Made by a program: the position numbers and the translations under genes. Below the pieces are notes generated by a model that was not told the origin of the DNA, ran no database searches, and saw nothing but the letters and a program-made list of their open reading frames with translations. 64,000 nt of DNA from JAHJDO01 sp964437505. GTDB taxonomy: Bacteria; JAHJDO01. The stretch covers positions 80,425 through 144,424 of the forward strand of contig CAYTGU010000001.1 of NCBI GenBank assembly GCA_964437505.1, in the 5' to 3' direction. This document shows, one piece after another, positions 50,471 to 59,406 of this stretch; positions within the stretch are counted from its first letter, which is position 1; every line of letters begins with the position of its first letter.

Positions 50471-51457
50471 TTCTACCAAATTTTGTCGGTTCAGCAGGGA
50501 TATTTCATCATATCTGGCTTCAATTGCCATGCGAATGTTTTCCAGGGCTGCCTTTGCCATGCGTTCGCAGGCTTCAGCAGTACTGCTGCTGATATGCGGA
50601 GTCATGAGCACGTTGTTTAATGTACGCAGGTTCCTGTCATGAGATTGCGGTACGTAGGGTTCGGTTTTAAATACGTCAAGCGCAGCTCCGGCAAGTTTGC
50701 CGGATGTCAATACATCATATAAAGCGTTTTCGTCGATGATACTGCCGCGTGCAGTATTAATTAGAATCGCTTTAGACGGTATTTGAGCAAGACGTTTAGC
50801 ATTGATAAAGTCCTTTGTCTCCGGAATATCTGGAATATGCAGCGAGACAAAATCAGCATCTGAGACTGCGTCCGTAAAATCATTTTTGAATTGGCTGATA
50901 CCGTATTTTTTGCGTAGTTCGGACAGATTAAAATCTGCAACGTCAAAGCCGATGACTTTCATGCCAAATCCGAACGCAGCGATTGCAGCAGCCTTTTTGC
51001 CGATAGCGCCACAGCCGATAATCGCTAGATTTTTGCCTGAAAGCTCTATACCCATCCTGCTTTTCCAAATACCGTTCTTATTATCCGTAATACAGGTAAT
51101 AAAATGCCTGGCTGTGGTTAGCATTAAACCGATCGCACATTCGGCTACAGACAAATCGAGAACCTCTGGAGTATTGGTACAGAGCAAGCCTTTTTCGCTT
51201 GCCTTGACTTTGTCCACCCCATCGTGCCCAATGCCGAAGCGGGCAATTACACCGCCCTGGGGCAGAGCGTCATAAAGTTCGCCAGTATATTTATTCACTC
51301 CGATGATTACATGAAATACGTTCTCATTACGAATGAAGTTGGCAAGTTCGCTTTCTTCAGCTGGCGCAGGAAGGCACTCAAAACCATCCGAAATAACAGC
51401 TTTAAAAATGGCTTCTGCTTTGTAGTATTCCAGTTCCGTCACTGCTATCCTAATCAT
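50462..51457 (-). CDS. D-2-hydroxyacid dehydrogenase (PGDH-like)
   Basis: 331 residues. NAD motif IIGCGAIGKKAAAIA (about 144-158), INTARGSIIDENAL (about 233-246) with the catalytic Arg, and MTPHISSSTAEACERM (about 286-301) with the catalytic His. It lies at the end of the minus-strand carbohydrate operon. Its ATG overlaps the stop of a 43-codon aldolase remnant (ATGA). The substrate is likely a sugar-derived hydroxy or keto acid rather than phosphoglycerate, judging only by context. Confidence 0.87.
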   Translation of the reverse strand: MIRIAVTELEYYKAEAIFKAVISDGFECLPAPAEESELANFIRNENVFHVIIGVNKYTGELYDALPQGGVIARFGIGHDGVDKVKASEKGLLCTNTPEVLDLSVAECAIGLMLTTARHFITCITDNKNGIWKSRMGIELSGKNLAIIGCGAIGKKAAAIAAFGFGMKVIGFDVADFNLSELRKKYGISQFKNDFTDAVSDADFVSLHIPDIPETKDFINAKRLAQIPSKAILINTARGSIIDENALYDVLTSGKLAGAALDVFKTEPYVPQSHDRNLRTLNNVLMTPHISSSTAEACERMAKAALENIRMAIEARYDEISLLNRQNLVELK

Positions 51458-51585
51458 TTTGTTTCAAATCCTTTGATAAAACTCATCCATTTTGCCGCAC
51501 CCCCAGCCAAAAATACCGTATCCGTACCCAATCCAAGTAAAGTAAATCCGTCATCAACCACTTTTTTTACAGGATTATCAAACAT
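51454..51585 (-). pseudogene. C-terminal remnant of an HpcH/HpaI-type aldolase
   Basis: A 43-codon reading frame with ATG 51585 and a strong site, AAGGAGGTG, before it. The text DDGFTLLGLGTDTVFLAGGAA matches the final strand and helix of HpcH/HpaI (2-keto-3-deoxy acid) aldolases, which are normally about 250 residues. About 200 N-terminal residues are missing. The frame is coupled to both neighbours (TGATG with the FAD gene, ATGA with the dehydrogenase), so it may persist as a translation bridge. Confidence 0.65.
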
Positions 51586-53030
51586 CAAAGCACACCTCCT
51601 TGGTCTTTTAATTTTTTTCGCAACTTGTTCGTGTTCAAGTCCCGCGGTTTCACATTCTGTTTTACACACATAGCGCCTGCTGTTCCAGCGGCTTCACCTG
51701 TAATCATACACTGCACTGTAGGTCGTGTACAGCCACTGGCTTCATGTGTTGTTGAAATACATCTTCCTGCAACCAATATATTATCAATCTGTTTAGCAAC
51801 CAGACACCTGTAAGGAATGTTAAAATACCAGCGAGGAGGAAGAGGATGTTCCTTAAGGCTTTCGGGAATCGGCTGCACGTCTATGGGATGGCTCCCCTTG
51901 CCTATGCCATCTTCAAACTCCATGGATGAAAATATATCTTCAATTGTAAGAACATATTCTCCAATAATGTGCCTTGTCTCACGCACCCCTACCTGAGGAC
52001 AGTCGAGTAAAAAGACATTTTCAAATCCGGGTATTTCTTTCATTTTAAGCATCCATTTTCTTACTTTTTTTGTTAGCGCTACCTCGGCTTTGGTAAGATC
52101 AGACACAGACAAACCATTACCTGAATATAGGGGACAACATATGGTAAGGACTCCTGAAATTGGTAAGTTATAGATTTGAAAACAAGGAGAGGCAAAATCA
52201 GTATCAATATTTATCGTCATCATTTCGCCTTTTTCAAAATTCTTCCGTGCCTGCTCAAAACTTAAGAGAGCGCATTCCTGCACCTGGAATTTGTCGGGGT
52301 TTTCTTTCAAATACTCAAAGCAATGAGTCATATCAACATTGCCAACCCTGAACATAACGCCCATGTCCTGTGTGATATTTAGCTTTGCACCGTGTTTTGC
52401 TGAGAAATCATTTGGCCCAACACCTACTACAAACGGTACTCCTGCCTTCGCAGCCAAGTCTCCATCTCCTGTAGCGTCAATAAATATCTTAGCCAAAATA
52501 GCTTGCCGACCGGATTTATTCTCAACAATAACCCCTCTTATAGTATTACCTTCTTTAATAATATCCACCATCAGAGAATGAAGTAATAACTTTACTCCTG
52601 CTTCTTCCATCATTGTTAAAAGAAGCCATTTGAAATCCTCTGAAGATGTAAAGACATAACTTCCTGCAGTCCCATTTGTACCAATGCCGGCTTTCATATC
52701 CAGAAGTCTCTCTGTAATCTCCATCGGTATTCCTCCGACTACTTGAACTGAAGAAGGATTCGTAACTAGTTCAGCTACAACTTTGCGATACTCTGACTGG
52801 CTTTTCTCATGAACAATATATTTGGTTAGTCCAGCATTACCTGCTGTCATCATGCCACCTAAAAAGCCATAGCGTTCAATCAGAAGAACATCTGCCCCAT
52901 TACGCGCAGCAGCAATAGCAGCTATGCACCCAGCGGTCCCACCTCCGGCAACTACAACATCTGCTTCAGCTACCACTGACATTTCAACTTTACTTGTATG
53001 GGTATCTCCAATTTTTAGCTTAAGACTCAT
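51585..53030 (-). CDS. FAD-dependent oxidoreductase (FAD_oxidored family)
   Basis: 481 residues. The FAD motif VVVAGGGTAGCIAAIAAARN (about 25-44) is followed by GFLGGMMTAGNAGL. IFIDATGDGDLAAKAGVPFV (about 196-215) and VAGRCISTTHEA...MITGEAAG near the end are typical of the PF12831 family, common in carbohydrate gene clusters of PVC bacteria. ATG 53030 is preferred over GTG 53033 because GGAGAG lies 7 bases before it. The substrate is unknown. Confidence 0.82.
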   Translation of the reverse strand: MSLKLKIGDTHTSKVEMSVVAEADVVVAGGGTAGCIAAIAAARNGADVLLIERYGFLGGMMTAGNAGLTKYIVHEKSQSEYRKVVAELVTNPSSVQVVGGIPMEITERLLDMKAGIGTNGTAGSYVFTSSEDFKWLLLTMMEEAGVKLLLHSLMVDIIKEGNTIRGVIVENKSGRQAILAKIFIDATGDGDLAAKAGVPFVVGVGPNDFSAKHGAKLNITQDMGVMFRVGNVDMTHCFEYLKENPDKFQVQECALLSFEQARKNFEKGEMMTINIDTDFASPCFQIYNLPISGVLTICCPLYSGNGLSVSDLTKAEVALTKKVRKWMLKMKEIPGFENVFLLDCPQVGVRETRHIIGEYVLTIEDIFSSMEFEDGIGKGSHPIDVQPIPESLKEHPLPPRWYFNIPYRCLVAKQIDNILVAGRCISTTHEASGCTRPTVQCMITGEAAGTAGAMCVKQNVKPRDLNTNKLRKKLKDQGGVL

Positions 53031-53044
53031 CACGATTCTCTCCT

Positions 53045-53287
53045 TTAATATTTACCATATGTTCTTGCTGCTTCTATCATCTTAAAGATATTCTCTTCGT
53101 CTTTCTCTATAATCTCTCTTTGAAATTCTCTTTTATCTTCTTTGCTTGGTCCCAGACTGACATAACCACAGTCCCAACCGTCAAAGCTAAAATACTTTAC
53201 TGCTGAAAGATAAGCTCTGGCTAAACGAACCCTGACTCCTCCTCCTGAAAGAGGATCCTGTAGATAAAATTCCCAGAATGGTTTCCC
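53045..53287 (-). pseudogene. Unassigned C-terminal gene remnant
   Basis: About 80 open codons on the minus strand ending at TAA 53045-53047, with text such as GKPFWEFYLQDPL and YFSFDGWDCGYVSLGPSKED. It has no start codon near its beginning and lies in the same frame as the preceding propeller gene, directly after that gene's TGA (53288-53290). It is either a decayed gene's tail or an extension cut off by a nonsense change. I do not recognise the family. Confidence 0.5.
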
Positions 53288-54718
53288 TCACAATTGATCA
53301 GCAAATTGAAAAGAGTAAATTTCTCCCCTTTTAATGTGGAATCGTAACTTTATTGGTTCCACTTGCAAATTGTCTAACCTTTCTTTTTCTCTCCAAGACA
53401 CTGTTTTCCTAACTGAATCTCCAGTAAATTTATCGCAGTCTTCCAGAGTTTTTCCTCTTATCGGATTTCCATTTTCATCAAGAATTTCAACTCCAATAAA
53501 ACCATCAGGTTCAGTCTTTGCATTAATAATTAATTTGCACCCTTTGAATCTTAGAACTTTTGTCATTAAATTCCCTATACACTCTTTCCCTTGAAGACTG
53601 ACAAACCCATCAAGTCTGAGTTTAGCCAAACCAATTCCTTCAAGAGTTTGTTCTCTTTTTGGTTCTTGATGTTTATTGTTGTGCCCACTATAATACATCC
53701 ATATTTCATCTCCCACAATTAGAGGTTCATTCCCGGTAAAAATCATTTTTTCATCAAAAGCACCTATTTGCCCCAGAGGCAAAAAAACTTCCCTATTTCC
53801 AACTCTTTCCCAGTTTATGCCGTCGCGGCTAGTGGCAAGCTGGACATCTATGGTCTCTTCTTCTGAATCAGTATGGTATATCCATAACATACCAATATAG
53901 GTGCCAAAATAATTAAATCCTCCCATTCCATAAAACTGGGTATCTGCTCTGTCTTGCTGGTCAGGTTTTAATATTACTTTAAAATTTTCCCACTTTATTA
54001 AATCTTCGCTTTCTGCAGCAGCAATAACTCTGAGGTAATCTCCTGCCTTAAAGTAATCGTCTTCAGGTCCTCTATAAACCGGAGATTCATTAGGAAGAAC
54101 TCGTCTGAACGCGCGGTATTTTTTAGTCAATTTGTCATATGAAGCACATATTACATCATCAGCTCCGCCCCGATGCATACTTCTATCCAGGGGAGTGCTC
54201 CATACAGGATTCTTTTCGTATTTCTGCCAGTGAATCCCATCATTAGAAAACGCAACACTCACCCCATGGGTTCTTTTATCAAGAGACGGTCTATCCCAGT
54301 ACAACATTTTATATTGCCCAGTCTCTTTATTTCCATCAGACAACTTTATCACGTTTGGCTGGAATACTGCTTGAGGCGTTTTTTCAAAAAAGATAAGATT
54401 GTTACTTCTATTTCCTTGAATTTTTACTAATCCAAGCGATGGCTTTTCCCAAGAGATACCATCGTTACTCTCAGCATAAGCAATTCCGCCGAAATCCTCG
54501 TTTCCCCAAAAAGGGCTGTACCACATTCTAAACCTGCCGTTATCAAAAAGAACTGTTCCAAAAAAATGAGGATGGGGACTTTCTTTACCCTCTTTTTTCA
54601 TTAAAGGATTTCTAGAATCTTTTTTTGGCTGATGGATAACCCGACCAATTTTATAAGTATTCTCTATTAATAAGTCGTCTAAAAATAATTGTTTAGAAGT
54701 ACCAATATTAGTAGCCAT
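53288..54718 (-). CDS. Glycoside-hydrolase-like beta-propeller protein (GH32/43/130-like)
   Basis: 476 residues without a signal peptide. Repeated blades include GRFRMWYSPF, AYAESNDGISWEKP (about 79-92), VAFSNDGIHWQKYEKNP and LATSRDGINWERVG, the five-bladed propeller of sucrose/arabinan hydrolase-like families. The C-terminal 110 residues form a beta-sandwich-like tail ending RFHIKRGEIYSFQF. It lies 14 bases after a GH130-like stub. A cytoplasmic glycosidase is likely; the linkage is unknown. Confidence 0.75.
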   Translation of the reverse strand: MATNIGTSKQLFLDDLLIENTYKIGRVIHQPKKDSRNPLMKKEGKESPHPHFFGTVLFDNGRFRMWYSPFWGNEDFGGIAYAESNDGISWEKPSLGLVKIQGNRSNNLIFFEKTPQAVFQPNVIKLSDGNKETGQYKMLYWDRPSLDKRTHGVSVAFSNDGIHWQKYEKNPVWSTPLDRSMHRGGADDVICASYDKLTKKYRAFRRVLPNESPVYRGPEDDYFKAGDYLRVIAAAESEDLIKWENFKVILKPDQQDRADTQFYGMGGFNYFGTYIGMLWIYHTDSEEETIDVQLATSRDGINWERVGNREVFLPLGQIGAFDEKMIFTGNEPLIVGDEIWMYYSGHNNKHQEPKREQTLEGIGLAKLRLDGFVSLQGKECIGNLMTKVLRFKGCKLIINAKTEPDGFIGVEILDENGNPIRGKTLEDCDKFTGDSVRKTVSWREKERLDNLQVEPIKLRFHIKRGEIYSFQFADQL

Positions 54719-54732
54719 AACTACGTGTCTCC

Positions 54733-54975
54733 TTAAGGTTTCTTGGTTATAGTTTCGTTATCAGGTTCAAAATTTATCCCGTCTTTGCTTTTTGCAACCC
54801 AGCAATAATAAGCCCGAGCCATGGTTTCCATACGCATCATCATGACATATTCTAAACCAACTTTTATCACTCCGCCGTTGTAAGCGGCAAAGCAGGATGC
54901 TGGAATTTTCTCCGCAGACATTATTGGGTTATGTTCAAACCTTACTGCAAGATTTTCTTTTACTTTTAATGTCAT
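54733..54975 (-). pseudogene. Truncated GH130-like gene (N-terminal 80 codons)
   Basis: 80 codons that match the first blade of GH130 mannoside phosphorylases: RFEHNPIMSAEKIPASCF, YNGGVIKVGLEYVMMMRME, and VAKSKDGINFEPD. Such enzymes have about 320-400 residues, so most of the propeller is missing. The start overlaps the stop of the giant glycosidase gene (ATGA), and the next propeller gene begins 14 bases after the stop. A short functional protein cannot be excluded. Confidence 0.65.
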
Positions 54976-57900
54976 TTTTTTTCACCGTATACCTCTATCT
55001 CCCATATTTGGGGAATTGCGTCCATCAGAGAATGCAGTCGTATCTTTTTGGTCTCTACCAATGGGAATTTAACGGTTTGCACCTCTCGTAATAGGCTACT
55101 TCTATCTATTTTTGCATCAGCAACTCTAATCCATGCTCCATTATTCTCTACTTCAACCTGTAAATGGCAAATATTTGAATCTATTAGCACTTTACAAACC
55201 TTTTCTGGCCCAGTAAAAATTATTTCTACCCAAGATGGCCGCTTCCCTCTCCCTCCCCAGAATGAAGTTGTCTTGATACCATCAATAACAAAATTAAGTG
55301 GTGGAAGGCGGTTAGTAGTTTTTTTAGAGAACCTTATTGTGGTACCGCGACTTTTATGAGCAAGGTTGCCTGGTTTGATGACCGGGGTGCAGGTATCCTT
55401 AATCTCTTTATACACATTGGCAATACTTAGCCGATAGGCAAGAGATTTATTGGTGGTATAAATGTGCGTATCGTAAGGTTCAAAGGAATCCGTGAACTCT
55501 CCTCTCTGTAATCTAACCTCACGACCTTCACCAACTACAAAAAGTTGTCTATCGCTTAGACCGCTGGCTTTGAATTCTATTTCTCTCTTCTTACCGGAAC
55601 TGCTAACAGTAAAAAGATAGGTGTCTTTACCTACCTGCCTACGGCTTAAGTGCAGTTCTGCAGACTTACCTGTATCTTTTGCAACAGAGAATTTGTGTAG
55701 AGACTCGGGCGCAAAGATTACCTCACGCAATAATTGGGACTCTTTTGCCAGATAAGTTAGCCCTATTTTTACCTGAGGCTCTATCCGCCAGCGACAATAC
55801 CAAAAAAAACCTTTTGCCCCGGCAATGGCGGCTTGATAGAGCTGATTGCGCAGGTCGGCAAAGTTTGGCGCTCGCTGGTCAACTCGCCCAAAGAGCGTCA
55901 TATCCTGCGCCTGCAGAAATGCCCAGACAGGTTTACGTCCTTTGCTAACCTTAACTGCCTCTTCTATTGCTTTAGTGGTAAATTGCGGCCGTATCCAGCC
56001 GCCATCCTTCATAAAACCAGGATAAGGGTCAGGCCATAAAACAACCGTAGCATCTGCAAAATACTTGATGTTTCTGATATTGTGGAAAGCAATGACAGTT
56101 GGATGATATGGGTCTTCCCCCTTTATGATATCATCAATTTGTTTCATCCTCTTTGGATTTACCGCTGATGGCTCTGGTTCATTGCCAATATACCAGGCAA
56201 GAATTTCTGGATAATGCCTTATTTTTTGCAGATGGGAACGAAGTATTTCTTCTTCCTTTGAAGTTAGAGGCTTTGATAACTTCTCGCCACCACGGATAAG
56301 TGGAAAACCTTGGGGATGGGGATATGCAATAAGTTTTAATCCAGATTGATGTAATTCATCAAAGTACTTGTCAATATCCTTTGTTCCCCACCGAAGTGCT
56401 CCAAAGTGCTCAACTGTATTACAGCCTATCTCAGCCGCCTCCTGTATTCCTGGATTTACCGCTGATGACTGTGGTTCAGTTCCGATAGACCACATATTAG
56501 AGATTCCAAAAGGCAGGAAGGGCTTATTATCTATCAGACAGACCATATTCTCATCAAAGCTAACCTCTCCTTTTTTAGGCGGCAGTTTACGCAGAACCTC
56601 CTGCCAGTTAGCTAAGGTATTACCTGTTGGTTTATGCACCAGAGAACTATTTATCAGGTAACTTCCTGTCTTTAGTCCTGGAAGAGGGATGGAGATATTC
56701 ATCTTTTCATCTCTTATTCCGGAACTCTGACTACAGAGAACCTTCTGGTCTGAATTCAGGGAGAACTTAAACAGGTAATCTTTTCTTTCTTTTGGAGCAA
56801 GCGCAGTGATTACCTCTAACTCTATATCTTTTAACTTCTGACCGGAGAAAATCGCGTTTCGATAAATAGGTGGAAGCACCTCTACCTTCAGGGGTGTATA
56901 GTCAAGCGCTACAGAAAACCATTGACTGCAGACAACCTTCCCTGACTTAACATCTTGCAAAGATACCACAAGTGTTCCCTCCCTCGTAGCATGGAGTGGA
57001 ATGGTGATATCCTGATGATAAGTACCTTGATTAAATCTTATTCCGCGCAGAATAGTAGATGTTTCTTTATCCCCTGCGGTTAGTATCGCTGTAATATCTA
57101 TTTTTCGCGGCAGAGATGAGTTGTTTTTAATGAGAATCTTTGCATTGGCAACTACCTGTCCTTGTTTAAGAATACCCTTTATACCCTCCAAATCAAAGTC
57201 CAATAAAAAGGGGCTTAAGTCAATATTTTTGATGTGGACAAGGGCAAAATTTTTACTATCATGAAATGTGCCTTGCAGTGGTGCATAGGTAAAAAGTTCT
57301 CTTTTAGATGTAACAAAACGACTCCTGCCAATATTGAATCTCCATGTACTTAAATTCTCAGGAGAAAATGATAGGCAATAAAACGGTATTGATACTTCAA
57401 GGAACCAGGCGTCTTCACCAACACTGGTTGCTACCTTTATGTCTGAGTTCCAGTCCGACTTATTAAACATACCACCCCGTGTTGCCTTGGTGTCATAAAG
57501 AGAGCCTTTACTGTTAATAACAAACTGATAGTGATATATCCCTTCACCCTTAGAATCAATAAAAATCTCTATAGAGTCATCCTTCCACACAGGACCATCT
57601 CGTTTACTGACAAGTGCTTTCGTCTTTGCTATCTCTGGCTCATCAGCCCGCACAGCGATATAGAGATTCTCACCATCGTGTGCCATGGCAAAAGAAGTTC
57701 CTGGCTTTGCTATTTGTTGTGGATGATTAAGGATGTGAAAACCAGAATACCACCTCTCTTCTTTCCAGACTTTATCAGAGAGGTTGCCGTCTATCTCCGG
57801 CACTATAGAAATCCGTTGAACACTGAGTTTTCTATGTGTATCTGCTTTTACAAGAGACGTAGGAGATTGAAAATAAAGAATCTTAACCTTTTCGGGACTC

Positions 57901-58559
57901 AAGACGTGGTTGTAAACCTTGACATCATCAAAAGAACCATTTGCTCTGCATCCATGTAACTTTGTCTTGCCAATTCTAAAAGCTCCTTCATGGTTCTCCA
58001 TTGCTGTATAAGAATCTCCGCTTTCAGGAGAGCTCCTTTTTACCACACCATTTACATACATAACAATCCCGGCATCGGTACTGCTTCCGTCATAAGTAAC
58101 CACGAGATGAGTCCATTTTTTCTCGTAATTTAAAAAAACACCAGCAGCACGTCTACCAATGTGACCTTCCTCGCTAAACAGCCAAAACCTGAAACTATTA
58201 CTATTACATAGAGAATATTCTTTCTCTTTTTCTACAAAGGCAAATTTCTTGTAGGTATTCATATTGACCCAGGCCTCTATTGAGAAAGGACTGTCTTTTG
58301 TTCCATTGCCAAAACTTAAACTCGCATCATTTCCGCAATCAACGTAATCATTCTTACCATCAAAGGATAAGGCTTTCTCTTGGTCTCCGAATCTGTTGGG
58401 TACCCAGGTAGGATTGCCTATGAGCGTGCCATGGTTACTTCCCTTACTGTCTTCTGCATTCCCGTCAAACTTCCATTCACTTACCAGCTCTGCTTGTGCT
58501 TGTTGGGAAACAAGACAAAACAGAAATAAAATTAAACCAAACATTGCTTTTTTTAACAT
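54972..58559 (-). CDS. Giant secreted multidomain glycosidase
   Basis: 1195 residues. A signal peptide (about 1-24, ending QQAQA) is followed by a LamG/concanavalin-like domain (about 25-235, WKFDGNAEDSKGSNHG). Next is a CBM9/DOMON-like domain (about 250-440, IDGNLSDKVWKEERWYS), then beta-sandwich domains (about 450-670). A TIM-barrel (about 675-960) has LAWYIGNEPEPSAV, whose NEP is the usual acid/base site of clan GH-A. A discoidin-like C-terminus (about 1080-1195) ends the protein. ATG 58559 is chosen because AAGGAG precedes it and the signal peptide begins there. It probably cuts a polysaccharide outside the cell. Confidence 0.85.
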   Translation of the reverse strand: MLKKAMFGLILFLFCLVSQQAQAELVSEWKFDGNAEDSKGSNHGTLIGNPTWVPNRFGDQEKALSFDGKNDYVDCGNDASLSFGNGTKDSPFSIEAWVNMNTYKKFAFVEKEKEYSLCNSNSFRFWLFSEEGHIGRRAAGVFLNYEKKWTHLVVTYDGSSTDAGIVMYVNGVVKRSSPESGDSYTAMENHEGAFRIGKTKLHGCRANGSFDDVKVYNHVLSPEKVKILYFQSPTSLVKADTHRKLSVQRISIVPEIDGNLSDKVWKEERWYSGFHILNHPQQIAKPGTSFAMAHDGENLYIAVRADEPEIAKTKALVSKRDGPVWKDDSIEIFIDSKGEGIYHYQFVINSKGSLYDTKATRGGMFNKSDWNSDIKVATSVGEDAWFLEVSIPFYCLSFSPENLSTWRFNIGRSRFVTSKRELFTYAPLQGTFHDSKNFALVHIKNIDLSPFLLDFDLEGIKGILKQGQVVANAKILIKNNSSLPRKIDITAILTAGDKETSTILRGIRFNQGTYHQDITIPLHATREGTLVVSLQDVKSGKVVCSQWFSVALDYTPLKVEVLPPIYRNAIFSGQKLKDIELEVITALAPKERKDYLFKFSLNSDQKVLCSQSSGIRDEKMNISIPLPGLKTGSYLINSSLVHKPTGNTLANWQEVLRKLPPKKGEVSFDENMVCLIDNKPFLPFGISNMWSIGTEPQSSAVNPGIQEAAEIGCNTVEHFGALRWGTKDIDKYFDELHQSGLKLIAYPHPQGFPLIRGGEKLSKPLTSKEEEILRSHLQKIRHYPEILAWYIGNEPEPSAVNPKRMKQIDDIIKGEDPYHPTVIAFHNIRNIKYFADATVVLWPDPYPGFMKDGGWIRPQFTTKAIEEAVKVSKGRKPVWAFLQAQDMTLFGRVDQRAPNFADLRNQLYQAAIAGAKGFFWYCRWRIEPQVKIGLTYLAKESQLLREVIFAPESLHKFSVAKDTGKSAELHLSRRQVGKDTYLFTVSSSGKKREIEFKASGLSDRQLFVVGEGREVRLQRGEFTDSFEPYDTHIYTTNKSLAYRLSIANVYKEIKDTCTPVIKPGNLAHKSRGTTIRFSKKTTNRLPPLNFVIDGIKTTSFWGGRGKRPSWVEIIFTGPEKVCKVLIDSNICHLQVEVENNGAWIRVADAKIDRSSLLREVQTVKFPLVETKKIRLHSLMDAIPQIWEIEVYGEKK

Positions 58560-58681
58560 TTTTTGCTCCTTATTTTTATATTTTTTATTCTTATTTGAAA
58601 TCACACACAAGCAATTACGACATTTAATTTTATCAAAAAACACCGCCTTTCTACGCAAAAATTAGAGAATGAGTTTTTATA

Positions 58682-59380
58682 TTAGAAGCTAACATATGTC
58701 CCGTCCTTTTCCCGAGCACCGGTAAACCCGCACTCTGCCAGTCTTTTCTTAGTGCATCCTTCTACGTGACCGTCAGCAAAAAGAGCATTAGCTAACCCTG
58801 TATGCCTGAGATGGATTTTGGTCCCAGCAATGTCGATATGGCAGTTTTGAGTATCCGCATCAACGTCAATACTATCCATAAGAAGCACACAATTTGAAGG
58901 TGTAGGTAACTTGCGGGTGAGGAGGTAACGGAAGTTCGGGGAACCAAGTAAATCCTTTAAATTCCCGTCATATTGGGAATAAAGGGGGTCGGATACGATG
59001 CCATAGGTGCTGTAGCGGTTACTATATTTCATTGGAGAATAAGATGGGCATACGGCAATATCTGGATTAGTGATGTAACCATAAATTTTCCCAAGCTTAT
59101 CCTCATAAAGAACATTTATCCATCTGTCCCAATTAACCGTGGGCGTACCGGTAACGCATATCGCATTCCATCCGTCATAGTCATCTGCATACATCATAAG
59201 AGCCAAACCGCATTGTCTCAGGTTGCTCATACACTTTATCTGCCTTGCTTTTTCTCTTGCTTTTCCAAGCGCCGGCAATAGCATTGATGCAAGCAGAGCA
59301 ATGATAGCTATTACGACCAAAAGCTCTATAAGCGTAAATGAGTTCCTTCTTCCCCAAATTTTCCTCATTTTTGCTAACAT
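58682..59380 (-). CDS. Prepilin-like protein with H-X9-DG motif
   Basis: About 232 residues. The N-terminus is a type IV prepilin/pseudopilin signal, with FTLIELLVVIAIIALLASML (about 15-34) preceded by a basic segment and the cleavage site before F. The C-terminus has HTGLANALFADG, the H-X9-DG motif of the DUF1559-like family. ATG 59380 is preferred over 59410 because AAGGAGGTAAT precedes it. Such proteins are frequent next to carbohydrate genes in PVC bacteria; here it lies between the regulator and the giant glycosidase. It may form a surface pseudopilus or display platform. Confidence 0.88.
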   Translation of the reverse strand: MLAKMRKIWGRRNSFTLIELLVVIAIIALLASMLLPALGKAREKARQIKCMSNLRQCGLALMMYADDYDGWNAICVTGTPTVNWDRWINVLYEDKLGKIYGYITNPDIAVCPSYSPMKYSNRYSTYGIVSDPLYSQYDGNLKDLLGSPNFRYLLTRKLPTPSNCVLLMDSIDVDADTQNCHIDIAGTKIHLRHTGLANALFADGHVEGCTKKRLAECGFTGAREKDGTYVSF

Positions 59381-59406
59381 TTTCTTATTACCTCCTTGTT
59401 TATTTT

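Noticed and set aside
58560..58658. N-terminal extension of the giant glycosidase from 58658
   Set aside because: The extension would place 33 charged residues before the signal peptide. ATG 58559 has an AAGGAG site and starts the signal peptide directly.
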